Origin: Nonomuraea turcica
GTDB lineage: Bacteria; Actinomycetota; Actinomycetes; Streptosporangiales; Streptosporangiaceae
Assembly: GCF_030718205.1 (NCBI RefSeq)
Contig: NZ_JAUZQF010000053.1
Span: 1 to 37,285, forward strand
DNA length: 37,285 nt
Direction: 5' to 3'
The notes below the pieces were generated by a model. It saw nothing but the letters and a program-made list of their open reading frames with translations, was not told the DNA's origin and searched no databases. Below, one piece after another: positions 16,701 to 23,709 of the stretch (positions are counted from its first letter, which is position 1; each line of letters opens with the position of its first letter). Both the position numbers and the translations under genes were made by a program.

Positions 16701-17015
16701 GGCGATCCACGCGCGGTGGCCCTGGCCCTGGAGGGGCTGGCAGGAGCCCAGGCACTGACAGGTCACGCCGACCACGCGGCTCGGCTGCTGGGGGCCGCCC
16801 ACGCCGCGCGAGCCTCGGTAGGCGTGCCGCTGCCCGAGGGAGAACGAGACGACGTCGACCGCATCTCCAGGCGCGCACGGCAAGCCCTGGGTGACGCCTC
16901 ATACGACGCCGCGTTCGCACGAGGGGCCACGCTGCAGCCCGAAGAGTGTCCTGACCATCTGTTCCGCGCCGCTCAATTTGAGGATGATGTCAGGGTTGGT
17001 GGTCGTCGGAGGTGA
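13716..17015 (+). CDS. AfsR/SARP-type regulator (BTAD, NB-ARC, TPR)
   Basis: Large transcriptional regulator of 1099 aa. Residues 1-95 form an OmpR-like winged helix (MRFGVLGPLEVWTAGGDPVR, PVSADRLIDELWG, NKVWQLRRALE). Residues 96-245 form the bacterial transcriptional activator domain, ending ERLADELGLDPSPELAALH. An NB-ARC-like ATPase follows with Walker A GSGGVGKT at 297-304 and Walker B LLVFDN at 385-390, then a winged-helix/TPR-like helical half from about 600. Such proteins activate neighbouring operons in response to nucleotide or phosphorylation signals. The end (PEECPDHLFRAAQFEDDVRV) does not look like the usual tail of this family and may be a fusion with foreign DNA. No strong Shine-Dalgarno precedes the ATG. 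Confidence 0.88.
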   Translation: MRFGVLGPLEVWTAGGDPVRVPELKVRALLACLLAHQGRPVSADRLIDELWGGALPANPTGALQNKVWQLRRALESAEPGGRALVAWRGQGYQLLAGPDAVDAGRFQALVARARTIADLHVRAGLLADALAMWRGPAFADFADEEFVRAARQRLEEQRLSALEEQAETRLELGEHALVADELGDLVASHPLRERLRAAHVRALYLAGRQSAALSSYAQLRERLADELGLDPSPELAALHQAILTQDPGLNAALPPVTSAARLATNIPVTLTDLIGRSEAIDELLELLGTRRLVTLTGSGGVGKTQLALAAAARAGARFPGGVWLVEFAALDAVPGSGVPGRPAVSAATHVQEAVAAVLGVRDHFASRPRPLTDRMAQAIGGQPTLLVFDNCEHVVEPVTELAEELLTTSPGLRILATSQTRLGVTGEHLREVLPLLSPEPPTGLSPEALLRFSAVELFVTRATAAAPNFALDESNAEAVAWICRRLDGIPLALEMAATRVRALGVQELAARLDDRLHLLAAGTRTTPARQRTLRAMIDWSWELLGEQERAVLRRLAVHADGCTLAAAEEVCAAGDLDRFTVLDMLARLVDCSLVVATEDVEGLRYRLLESVTAYCLERLRETGELEDLQRRHRLYYTSLAERAEPHLRGHEQRQWLRILDTENANLRTALDSAVRARDAECALRLANALTWYWQLRGRNHEADRALTSALSLGAPPAIPVARATAWRGGFRLALRGSADPRGEYEAALAPYEEIDDPQGRARAQWFVGSNLYGVGDLSQSEDLLNRALETFRSSGDRWGTAAALSTRAFYAKLRGDFDMLRRDGEQSLAMFRELGDQWGQLQAMVPLATLAEIVGDYPHARRLFRDGLRIAEDLKLWPQVSYQLAGLGRIALLMRDYPQAREFHERARRLAIEQSDTFGEQFAEIGLGLGARREGDLDTAETHMRSVLALHRKAGYEPGVPALILAELGFIAELREDPRLARELQLDGLATARSTGDPRAVALALEGLAGAQALTGHADHAARLLGAAHAARASVGVPLPEGERDDVDRISRRARQALGDASYDAAFARGATLQPEECPDHLFRAAQFEDDVRVGGRRR

Positions 17016-17198
17016 GGACGGGATGCTTGGGCGGCCTTGAATGATGTCCGGTTTCGTGTGCGACGCCATGGTGAGGATGGGCGTCTGGCTTGTGGCGTTC
17101 CGATCGTCTTTTCGATGACGGTTGGAGATCGATCGTTTCGTCTTGGTTGAGCGCGTTCCGGTGGGCGGCAACGTGACGATGTCCGTTGAGAAGGCCAC

Positions 17199-17237
17199 GG
17201 CCCTCCCGGTTCTCTTGGCGGGGTCCTTGGGAGGGCC
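17199..17237 (+). terminator. Hairpin downstream of AfsR-type gene
   Basis: GGCCCTCCC at 17199-17207 pairs perfectly with GGGAGGGCC at 17229-17237 across a 21-base loop. It could terminate the regulator transcript, or be a structural remnant of the transposon debris that begins here. No U-tract follows. Confidence 0.4.
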
Positions 17238-17597
17238 GTGGGGGCGAGCCCCGGAGGGCACTGTGTCACGGTAGAGGCCGACGCGACCTGCGTCGAGCGG
17301 CGGTTGAAGACGGGCGAGCCGGTCTGTCCGTCGTTCGGCGGGGTGCTGACGAGTTGGGGGTTCGGCCGGGCCTGGCGGTTGTGCGGACTCGGTGGCCGGG
17401 TGCTGGAGGTGCGTCCCCGCCGTTCGCGCTGCTCATCGTGCGAGCAGACGCATGTGCTATTGCCGGTGTGCGGCTGGCTGCGCCGGTTCTCCTCCAGAAC
17501 CGAGCGGCTGCGGGCGGCGTTCACCACGCTGCTGGTACGGCGCCGAGCTGGAGATCGACGCCCAGGCAACAACGGAACTAACGGCCAGTGGCGATAG
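17238..17597 (+). pseudogene. DUF6431-like transposon protein, internally deleted
   Basis: The frame gives VEADATCVERRLKTGEPVCP, then VLEVRPRRSRCSSCEQTHVL, LPVCGWLRRFSSRTERLRAA and FTTLLVRR. This resembles the zinc-ribbon and helix-turn-helix proteins (DUF6431 type) carried by actinobacterial transposons. The first zinc pair is damaged: CPSFGG stands where CPxCGG is expected. The usual 50-60 residues between THVLLPV and GWLRRF, which carry the helix-turn-helix, are missing. No good start codon is visible. I judge it a decayed mobile-element gene. Confidence 0.5.
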
Positions 17598-17667
17598 TGA
17601 GCTCAAGTCCCGTGGCCACTGGTCGTTCGACTGTGGTCCGACCGGTTGATCAGTGGGATGTGGGTCG

Positions 17668-17733
17668 GGTCCAACACTGCACTGAACTGCACTGGCGACC
17701 TCGCGTAACCAGGTGTCGCCTATTCGATGCTCT
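17668..17733 (-). repeat. Shared junction sequence, copy B
   Basis: The reverse complement of 17690-17733 matches 9794-9837, and TGGACCCGA at the low end matches the block at 9838-9846. This copy lies directly downstream of the integrase-like fragment's stop codon, so it is probably the native 3' flank of that element. Confidence 0.75.
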
Positions 17734-17747
17734 GAGACCGACGACTG

Positions 17748-18155
17748 TCACAGAGAGTGGTCGTCGCCTGGGGCATAGCGGCTCCATGGGCTCCCAACTT
17801 CGGAGGTGACGCGGCTGATTTGCTCGTCGCTGTAGCCCAGCATCCGGGCGATTACTGGTGCCGGCACTTGGAGGACGAGCTGGCGAAGCGCCGAGGTCCT
17901 GCCGTTGAGTGCCGGAATCTGATGAGCGTGGAGGCGCATTTTGACGGCTTTGGTCGTCATCGGCTGTCCGCCGCGGCGGCCGGGGAAGAGCCAGCGGGAG
18001 TTCTGATTGGTGGCGGTGGTCAGGTTGAGACGCTGGTCGAGGTGGCGGAGCAGCAGCTCGGCGAACGGCTGCGGGATGGGGATCGGAGGCTCGCCGAGGC
18101 GAAGGCTGACCTGGCCGTCGCCGTGGCTGACGACGAACTTTCCCTTTCCAGGGGT
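17748..18155 (-). pseudogene. Integrase-like C-terminal fragment
   Basis: The minus strand reads KGKFVVSHGDGQVSLRLGEP, PIPIPQPFAELLLRHLDQRL, TNQNSRWLFPGRRGGQP, then MRLHAHQIPALNGRTSALRQ, LVLQVPAPVIARMLGYSDEQ and ends SRYAPGDDHSL. This order is that of the C-terminal part of actinobacterial site-specific integrase/transposition proteins I know from insertion elements. An in-frame stop at about 18156 and the lack of any N-terminal catalytic half show truncation. The shared repeat follows its stop. Confidence 0.6.
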
Positions 18156-18172
18156 TCACATGGGTAGGTGGC

Positions 18173-18586
18173 TCAGCTGCGTGCTGCGGCCTCGATCGCC
18201 TGCTTCATCTCCCATGCGCCGTGTTCGATGCGCATGCGGATCTCGGCGGCTTGCGCGTGTGGCAGCACGTTAGTGGTCCAGATCAGCCGGCCCGCTTCGT
18301 CGCCCTCCGGGCGAACTTCAAATGAGGCGTGGTGGTGCTCGAGCGGGGGTCTCGCGCCTTCAACAACGGAATAGGCCAAGCAGCGGGAATCGTCATCGAT
18401 CGCGACAATCAGCTCGCGGATGACGTGCCCGTCGGGAAAGGTCAGGAACCGCTGGTCGCCCTCCAGCCGGGTATCGATGACACGGCCCGGCAGCAGGCGC
18501 CCGTGCACGGCTCCGACGTCGCGCAGCACATCCCAGATGTGCTCGGGGGACGCGTCGATGATGATCTCGTGGCGGATGGAGGCCAT
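18173..18586 (-). CDS. SRPBCC (polyketide cyclase-like) protein
   Basis: Protein of 137 aa with a START/Bet v1-like cup: MASIRHEIIIDASPEHIWDV, LRDVGAVHGRLLPGRVIDTR, HVIRELIVAIDDDSRCLAYS and VVEGARPP, ending with the long C-terminal helix MRIEHGAWEMKQAIEAAARS. Such proteins bind hydrophobic ligands and some are aromatase/cyclases; the specific role here is unknown. ATG 18586 has GAGGAG about a dozen bases upstream. It lies 195 bp beyond the SnoaL-like gene on the same strand, with a strong hairpin in between, so it may be transcribed partly independently. Confidence 0.82.
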   Translation of the reverse strand: MASIRHEIIIDASPEHIWDVLRDVGAVHGRLLPGRVIDTRLEGDQRFLTFPDGHVIRELIVAIDDDSRCLAYSVVEGARPPLEHHHASFEVRPEGDEAGRLIWTTNVLPHAQAAEIRMRIEHGAWEMKQAIEAAARS

Positions 18587-18695
18587 GACGCCGGGAACTC
18601 CTCTCGGGATGGGGCAGCTCCTCGCCGGCAGGCAGCGACCGCGACCCGTGGGTGGCATCTTCTCCGGCTGCCCCGGGGCACACCGACACCCCAAC

Positions 18696-18720
18696 CACCC
18701 GCGAGCCGCCGTCGCGGGTG
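18696..18720 (-). terminator. 9-bp stem hairpin between two genes
   Basis: CACCCGCGA at 18696-18704 and TCGCGGGTG at 18712-18720 form a perfect 9-bp, 7-base-loop hairpin downstream of the SnoaL-like stop. It has no U-tract, as is common for actinomycete terminators. It would end or attenuate the MarR-SnoaL transcript before the SRPBCC gene. Confidence 0.5.
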
Positions 18721-18781
18721 CACCGACGCCAAACTCGCCAACGTCGTTCGCGCTTTGACACGGGCCCTGGTGCGCGTCGTT

Positions 18782-19162
18782 TCATAGCTCGATTTGGGCC
18801 TTCATCGGCTGCCAGGGCGAGGCGTCGAACAACAGCATGATCGACACGATCTTGTCGCCGTCCAGCCGGAAGTGCTCGGCCGTGCGCTGAGTGCCGACCG
18901 GCGTCGCGGTGTGCACGTCGTACACGAGCGTGGCCTCCGCTTCGCCGTACAGCTCGCTGATCAGCTCGACGCCGGTCACGATGGATACAAACCCCGGCAA
19001 GGTCGCCAGATGGCCCGTCCGATCGTCGGAGGTGATGAACGGGCTCTGGAAGCGGAACGGCTCTCCCAGGTGCGCTGCCGCTTCGGACACCTCGCCGCGG
19101 AAGCGGGCCTCGTGATAGCCGCGCACGGTGCGACGGGTCTGTTCCTGAGCTGTCGTGTTCAT
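18782..19162 (-). CDS. SnoaL/NTF2-like protein
   Basis: Protein of 126 aa of the NTF2-like superfamily: TRRTVRGYHEARFRGEVSEA at the start, HLGEPFRFQSPFITSDDRTG, TLVYDVHTATPVGTQRTAEH and FRLDGDKIVSIMLLFDASPW near the end. Small enzymes or ligand binders of this type often sit beside regulators that respond to the same molecule. Its ATG overlaps the MarR stop (ATGA at 19159-19162), so translation is coupled. The substrate cannot be told from sequence. Confidence 0.82.
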   Translation of the reverse strand: MNTTAQEQTRRTVRGYHEARFRGEVSEAAAHLGEPFRFQSPFITSDDRTGHLATLPGFVSIVTGVELISELYGEAEATLVYDVHTATPVGTQRTAEHFRLDGDKIVSIMLLFDASPWQPMKAQIEL

Positions 19163-19716
19163 GGCTGTTGTCCGATCTGGCGCAGGTGGTCGGCGAGGTG
19201 ATGCTGATTGACGGCTAGCCGCAGGCACAGGTCGCGCAGAACGACCAGTTCTTCAGGAGTGAACCCGTGGAACATCGCCCGCATGGCAAGTTGCGACGGC
19301 TTGCGGAACGCCTCCATCCACGCTCGCCCGGCAGGTGTGATCTCGGCCAGAACCGAACGTCGATCCGTCGGGTCGGGGACCCGGCGGACCAACCCGTTGT
19401 GCTCCAGCGTGTCGACCAAGCCGGTGGCGTTGCGGGAGCTGACCCCGGCGGCCCGGGCCAGCTCGCCGATGCTGATGCCGTGCTCGCTGTTGTTGAGGCG
19501 GATCAGCAGGTCGAGCGCGCCCGCGCTGACCCCTCGTCCCTGAGCGCCGTGGGCGCGCATGCGCTCGACGGCATGGTTGGCGGTGCGGACGGCGGCGCCG
19601 GCTTCGAAGGTGAGCAGGTCTTCGTCGCTGTCGGTGAACTGGGTCATCGCGGCCCTGACCCGAGGGTCGTAGAGCAGGCCGTCAGAGTCGCTCTCATAGA
19701 TATCTACATCATTCAT
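19159..19716 (-). CDS. MarR-family regulator
   Basis: Protein of 185 aa. The winged helix reads GVSAGALDLLIRLNNSEHGI, SIGELARAAGVSSRNATGLV and DTLEHNGLVRRVPDPTDRRS, with the DxRxx wing typical of MarR. The flanking helices (RTANHAVERMRAHGAQ and the C-terminal VLRDLCLRLAVNQHHLADHL) make the dimer. The protein has an acidic extension of about 40 residues at the N-terminus. It heads an operon with the SnoaL-like gene and probably represses itself (see the promoter entry). No Shine-Dalgarno is seen before ATG 19716, in keeping with a near-leaderless message. Confidence 0.87.
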   Translation of the reverse strand: MNDVDIYESDSDGLLYDPRVRAAMTQFTDSDEDLLTFEAGAAVRTANHAVERMRAHGAQGRGVSAGALDLLIRLNNSEHGISIGELARAAGVSSRNATGLVDTLEHNGLVRRVPDPTDRRSVLAEITPAGRAWMEAFRKPSQLAMRAMFHGFTPEELVVLRDLCLRLAVNQHHLADHLRQIGQQP

Positions 19717-19727
19717 TATGAAGGAGC

Positions 19728-19757
19728 AGAATAGTACGTACTTCTATACTTTGCCAA
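19728..19757 (-). promoter_or_regulatory. marR promoter with palindromic operator
   Basis: On the minus strand TTGGCA (19757-19752) and TATTCT (19733-19728) are separated by 18 bp and resemble -35 and -10 boxes. The perfect palindrome AGTACGTACT (19733-19742) overlaps the spacer and -10 edge, an ideal place for a repressor. A second palindrome TAGATATCTA (19697-19706) lies just inside the coding start. The expected transcription start is about five bases before the ATG. Confidence 0.5.
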
Positions 19758-19764
19758 TCCATGC

Positions 19765-20055
19765 TTAGCACTCACGCTCCTGCGTGATTGGCAAGAACGC
19801 CCCAGCGCGGACGAGCCAACATCTGAGGCATTCGTCAAACGGAACAGGGCGGCGATGATGGGAACCAACATGGTGATCGGCCCGCTGGCGATGCAGATCG
19901 GCTCGCTGGTGGCCTACGAAGCACTTCGCTACCTCACAGGATTTGAGCCTCCCCGTGCCGCGGGCACCATCGTCCAGCTCGACTTGCACACCGGCCTGAC
20001 CCCGCGCTACCAGGCGATCACGCGAGACCCCGAGTGCCCGGTGTGCGCCCCATGA
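19765..20055 (+). pseudogene. ThiF/E1-like C-terminal fragment
   Basis: A start-less frame reads LLRDWQERPSADEPTSEAFV, KRNRAAMMGTNMVIGPLAMQ, IGSLVAYEALRYLTGFEPPR, then TIVQLDLHTGLTPRYQAITR and DPECPVCAP. The closing C-x-x-C is the second zinc-ligand pair of ThiF/E1-like adenylyltransferases, and the layout fits the leader-peptide-binding/activating proteins of azole-forming (TOMM) RiPP pathways. The N-terminal ATP-binding part is missing, replaced by the MarR upstream region. Its stop overlaps the ATG of the next broken gene. Confidence 0.65.
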
Positions 20056-20837
20056 GCGGCCAGCCGGTGAAGCTGCGTCCGTTGACCCTGGTGGAGGAGG
20101 GCGACGAGGTCATCGTGGGCGACCCGGAGGCGGGCACGTTCATCTCTGTCCCCATCCCAGCACCCAGCGCCAACCGCGCCAGTACAGGGGCGTCGGTGGC
20201 TCGTCGGGGTTCGGCCCGAATTGGCCCGGCCGCTGTTCGGACCAGTGGCCTGGACCGTGTATGGGGCGGCGGCCCTGTTCAGTCTTTGCGTACTCATCCT
20301 CATACCGTCGATGCGCCCGCATCCTGCCGAGGACGCCCTCGCCTTCAGCGACATCGGCCTGAGCGCGTTGCTGCTCTATCCCATCCAGCTCATCTTCGTC
20401 GCGATCCACGAGTGCTGGCACGGGTTGGCCGCACATGCCCTCAACATCCCTTCCCGGTTCGGTGTAGACCGGCGGATGGCCTTCTTAGTCTTCGAGACGG
20501 ATCTGTCGCTGTTGTGGTCGGTGCCACGGCGGAGGCGTCGGTCATGTTGGCCGTCCTGTTGTTCGCGCAGATGGTCGCCGACGTGCCGCTGCTCGCCGCC
20601 TTGACCTTCATCCTGATCTTCCAATGGTTTGGCAATGCATGGTGTTCCTGCGCACCGACCTGTACGCGGTACTGATCACCAGGTTGAGCTGCAAGAATCT
20701 CTGGCGCGTCAAGTCACTGCTCCTTCGCCACGCCTTCGGTCGACTCACGCCCGCTCAAGCAGTCGAACTCGCCGAGGCCGATCCTGTAGACGTGCGGGTG
20801 GGCCGATGGTTCCGCTGGCTCTGGCTGGGCGGAGCTC
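20052..20837 (+). pseudogene. M50-like membrane metallopeptidase, multiply broken
   Basis: Remains of a large membrane protein. Part one: MSGQPVKLRPLTLVEEGDEV, IVGDPEAGTFISVP, a PqqD-like small domain. A deletion follows, then in another frame GRRWLVGVRPELARPLFGPV, LLLYPIQLIFVAIHECWHGL with the zinc motif HECWH, and SRFGVDRRMAFLVFETDLSL. Then come further frame changes near 20525 and 20630: LAVLLFAQMVADVPLLAALT and MVFLRTDLYAVLITRLSCKN, ending DPVDVRVGRWFRWLWLGGA. The pieces keep their natural order. Intact relatives are putative peptide zinc metallopeptidases encoded beside ThiF-like genes in RiPP clusters. No intact cluster remains; no precursor peptide was found. Confidence 0.7.
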
Positions 20838-21105
20838 ATACACCTTGGCCCATGTCGCACCCTCTGCGGGAAGTCGGCGGCCTGGCTGGCGGACTCATAT
20901 GGTCTGTCGCAAGACGTGGTGAGCGCTGGATAAGGCTGACGGGCATCCCGTTGTCCCTGTTCTTGGACCATGATCGCGGCGAGCTCGAGGAAAATCTTGC
21001 CTGCCTCTTTAGCATCGTCGATTGTTCCGGCCCGGCATCAACGGCGCCGACAGGCCGCTGTCAAACGACGCCGCCCACCGTTCCCAGCTCCTGGCTCTGC
21101 GGGGG
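20838..21105. other. Remnant sequence, no gene seen
   Basis: Plus-strand frames continue for a while (LIWSVARRGERWIRLTGIPL) but match nothing I know. This is the boundary between the decayed RiPP-type genes and the 3' end of the MFS gene. Confidence 0.4.
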
Positions 21106-22491
21106 TCAGGCCAGGAACAGCGTGGCGATTGCCGGGCCGAAGGCGGCGCCGAGGAGGTAGGCCAGATTGAACAGGCCCATCGCGGCGGGTCGTGCGCCGT
21201 CCGGCACGGCCGCCCCGGCGCGCGTGGCGAGTGCCCCCTGCCCGGAGGCGGCGGCGATCGAGGTGAGGGCCTGAGCCATGAGCAGCGCGAAGGGTGGGAC
21301 GTTCAGACCAGCCAGCACGATTCCCGCCCCTGCCGACGCGGCGAAGATCGCGATGAGGAGCTGGAACGGTGCCCTGGCCGTAACCGCGATCACGAGGTAG
21401 GACAGGATCCCGCCGAGCAGCAGTGGCCAGGTGATGGCCAGGCCGACCTGCTGGCCGGTCCAACCGGCCCCCTCGGCGAGCAGTGGTGGCAGGGCGTACA
21501 TCATCCCGAAGTTGACCGCCGCCAGCAGGAACGCCGTCCCCGCCGCCACCAGGAACACCGGGGACCGCACCACCGCCGCGGGCGCGAACCCGCCCGGCCG
21601 GTGCCGCAGCCACACGAGGAACGCCATCCCGGCGGCCACCGCGACGGGGGTGGCGACCTGCCAGGCGTGCGGCACGAACACCAGCGCCGTTACCAGAGCG
21701 GTCAGCAGAGCCGCGCCTGGCAGATCGAACCGGGCTGCGGACAGCGGCGTGGCAGGTCGGCGGCGCAGCACGGGGGGCAGGGCGAGCAAGCTGAGCACGG
21801 GCAGCGCCAGCGCGGCCCGCCAGCCCAGCAGGCCCGCGACCACGTCGCCTGCCAGGGGCGCGGCGGAGCCGACCGTCGCCAGCGACGCCGTGACCAGTCC
21901 CATCGTGCGAGCCGAGCCCGCGAGACTCATCCCGATGGTGGTGAGCCCGGCCGTGCCGAGCCCTTGGAGAGCGCTGCCGGTCACGAGGACCGGCAGCACC
22001 GGTATGGCCAGGATCAGGATCCCGCCCAGCAGCACCAGCGCGGCGCAGGCGGTCAGAGCCGTGCGGGTGCCGCGGCGGCTCTGCAGTGCGGCCATCAGGG
22101 GGGTACCGACCGCGATGGCCCAGCCGAATGCGGTGACGATCCACGTCACTGCAGCGGGCGTGTGGCCGAGGTCGCGGGCGACGTCGGTGAGGATCAGGGA
22201 GGGCCCGGCGATGCCGAACGACAACGGCCCGGCCAGCACCGCCAGCCATCCGGCCGGTACCCTGCGACCCGGCTCGCCTGTAGGAACGGCATGGTCCTCC
22301 GCCGGAGGCATCGCGCTCACCCGCCCCGCGGCACCGGCCCTGTCCGAATCCGGACCTTTCACCCGCCCGCCGGCACCGGCGCCGTCTGAACCCGGGCCTC
22401 TCATGCGATCGTGTACCGCGAACGTCTTGTCTGCGGCCGATCCGGAGGCCTCCGGGTCGCCGACGGGCCGGGAGGTCGAGTCGCTGGTCAT
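21106..22491 (-). CDS. MFS transporter
   Basis: Membrane transporter of 461 aa of the major facilitator superfamily. After a hydrophilic N-terminus of about 75 residues come about 14 hydrophobic segments, starting WLAVLAGPLSFGIAGPSLIL with TDVARDLGHTPAAVTWIVTA, and a GSALQGLGTAGLTTIGMSLA helix. The classical charged motif A is weak (LMAALQSRRGTRTAL). Its ATG overlaps the OYE stop, giving tight coupling, so the pair probably serves one substrate: reduction and efflux. The N-terminal extension contains two 14-residue repeats (see 22318-22401). An internal ATG at 22311 would give a normal-length N-terminus and remains possible. Confidence 0.85.
   Translation of the reverse strand: MTSDSTSRPVGDPEASGSAADKTFAVHDRMRGPGSDGAGAGGRVKGPDSDRAGAAGRVSAMPPAEDHAVPTGEPGRRVPAGWLAVLAGPLSFGIAGPSLILTDVARDLGHTPAAVTWIVTAFGWAIAVGTPLMAALQSRRGTRTALTACAALVLLGGILILAIPVLPVLVTGSALQGLGTAGLTTIGMSLAGSARTMGLVTASLATVGSAAPLAGDVVAGLLGWRAALALPVLSLLALPPVLRRRPATPLSAARFDLPGAALLTALVTALVFVPHAWQVATPVAVAAGMAFLVWLRHRPGGFAPAAVVRSPVFLVAAGTAFLLAAVNFGMMYALPPLLAEGAGWTGQQVGLAITWPLLLGGILSYLVIAVTARAPFQLLIAIFAASAGAGIVLAGLNVPPFALLMAQALTSIAAASGQGALATRAGAAVPDGARPAAMGLFNLAYLLGAAFGPAIATLFLA
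22318..22401 (-). repeat. Two 42-bp tandem repeats in MFS N-terminus
   Basis: Codons 31-44 (RGPGSDGAGAGGRV) and 45-58 (KGPDSDRAGAAGRV) are an in-frame tandem duplication inside the extra N-terminal segment of the transporter. Low-complexity hydrophilic tails like this are variable between relatives. Confidence 0.7.
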
Positions 22492-23573
22492 CGGGGAGCC
22501 TTTTCTGTCAGCGCCGGATAGTCGGTGTAGCCCCGGTGGTCGCCGCCGTAGAAGGTGGCGGGGTCAGCCTCGGTGTAGGGACCGCCCGCCGCGATCCGGG
22601 CGGGCAGGTCGGGGTTGGCCAGCCACAGCCGCCCGTAGGAGATTGCGTCGGCGAGGCCGGAGCGCACCGCTTCGAGGCCTTCCTCGGAGGTCGCGGGGTC
22701 GTCGCCGCCCCTGGAGTGCGGGTTGAGGATGAGCGTGCCGGGCCATTCGGCGCGCAGCAGCTTGGTGATGGCGCGCGTGTCGTTCTCTGAGACGTGCAAG
22801 TACGCCAGGCCCAGCGGGGCGAGCGCGCGTGCCAGCTCGGGGTAGAGGGTCTCGGAGTCGCTCTCGTCCATGCCGTTGTAGGTAATGCCGGGCGAGATCC
22901 GGAGCCCGGTGCGCGCGGCGCCGATCGCGTCGCCAACCGCCTGGGCCACCTCGACGGCGAATCTGATGCGTCTGTCCACCGAACCGCCGTAGGCGTCGGT
23001 GCGCCGGTTGGTGTTGTCCGACAGGAACTGGTGGATCAGGTATCCGCTCGCCCCGTGCAGCTCGACTCCGTCGAACCCGGCGTCCAGGGCGTACCGGGCC
23101 GCCGTCGCGAAGTCCTCGACGGCGCGGGCGATGTCCGCCATGGTCATCTCACGCGGCGTGGGGTGGTCCAGCAGCCCGTCGGGGGTGTACAGCCGCTCCC
23201 CCGAGGGGATCGGCGTCGGCGCCATCGGCAGCTCGCCGCTGGGATAGAGGATGGGGTGGCCGATCCGTCCGGAGTGCATGAGCTGGACGAAGATGCGGCC
23301 GCCGCGCCGGTGCACCTCGTCGGTGACGCGCCGCCAGGCCGCCGCCTGTTCCGGCGCGTGCAGGCCGGGAGTGTCGATGTAGCCCTGCCCGAGCACGCAG
23401 GGCTGTGTGCCTTCGGTGATGATCAGGCCCGCGCTGGCGCGTTGGCCGTAGTACTCGGCCGTCAGGTCGTGGACCAGGCCGCCGCGGGCGCGGCTGCGGG
23501 TCATCGGCGCCATGACGAGGCGGTTGGGCAGGGTCAGCTGGCCCACGGTCACGGGTTGGTGGAGTTGGTTCAC
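22488..23573 (-). CDS. Old yellow enzyme-family ene-reductase
   Basis: FMN-dependent alkene reductase of 361 aa of the OYE/NemA group: LTLPNRLVMAPMTRSRARGG at the start, AGLIITEGTQP, GRIFVQLMHSGRIGHP, FDGVELHGASGYLIHQFLSD with TDAYGGSVDRR, and a C-terminal SYGRLWLANPDLPARI for the phosphate site. It would use NAD(P)H to reduce activated C=C bonds or electrophiles in the cytosol. His173 and Tyr178 are present, but residue 176, normally Asn or His and used to hold the substrate carbonyl, is Ser. The start is GTG with AAGGG eight bases upstream. It is divergent from the LuxR gene and coupled to the MFS gene. Confidence 0.9.
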   Translation of the reverse strand: MNQLHQPVTVGQLTLPNRLVMAPMTRSRARGGLVHDLTAEYYGQRASAGLIITEGTQPCVLGQGYIDTPGLHAPEQAAAWRRVTDEVHRRGGRIFVQLMHSGRIGHPILYPSGELPMAPTPIPSGERLYTPDGLLDHPTPREMTMADIARAVEDFATAARYALDAGFDGVELHGASGYLIHQFLSDNTNRRTDAYGGSVDRRIRFAVEVAQAVGDAIGAARTGLRISPGITYNGMDESDSETLYPELARALAPLGLAYLHVSENDTRAITKLLRAEWPGTLILNPHSRGGDDPATSEEGLEAVRSGLADAISYGRLWLANPDLPARIAAGGPYTEADPATFYGGDHRGYTDYPALTEKAPR

Positions 23574-23653
23574 GTCGGTTTCCCTTGCGCGTACGGGTGT
23601 TCGGGCTGGTCCGACGCTATGGGCGGGGGTTTACGGGGCGAATCGGTACAGTT

Positions 23654-23671
23654 TCCGTATTTGTGTACGGA
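23654..23671. promoter_or_regulatory. Inverted repeat in divergent promoter
   Basis: TCCGTA (23654-23659) and TACGGA (23666-23671) form an inverted repeat with six bases between, in the space separating the ene-reductase and LuxR genes. GTACGTAC follows at about 23682-23689. LuxR-type proteins bind such dyads, so this is a candidate operator for both directions. Confidence 0.4.
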
Positions 23672-23709
23672 GGATGGGGTCGTACGTACCTACGGACAGG
23701 GGATTGCTG

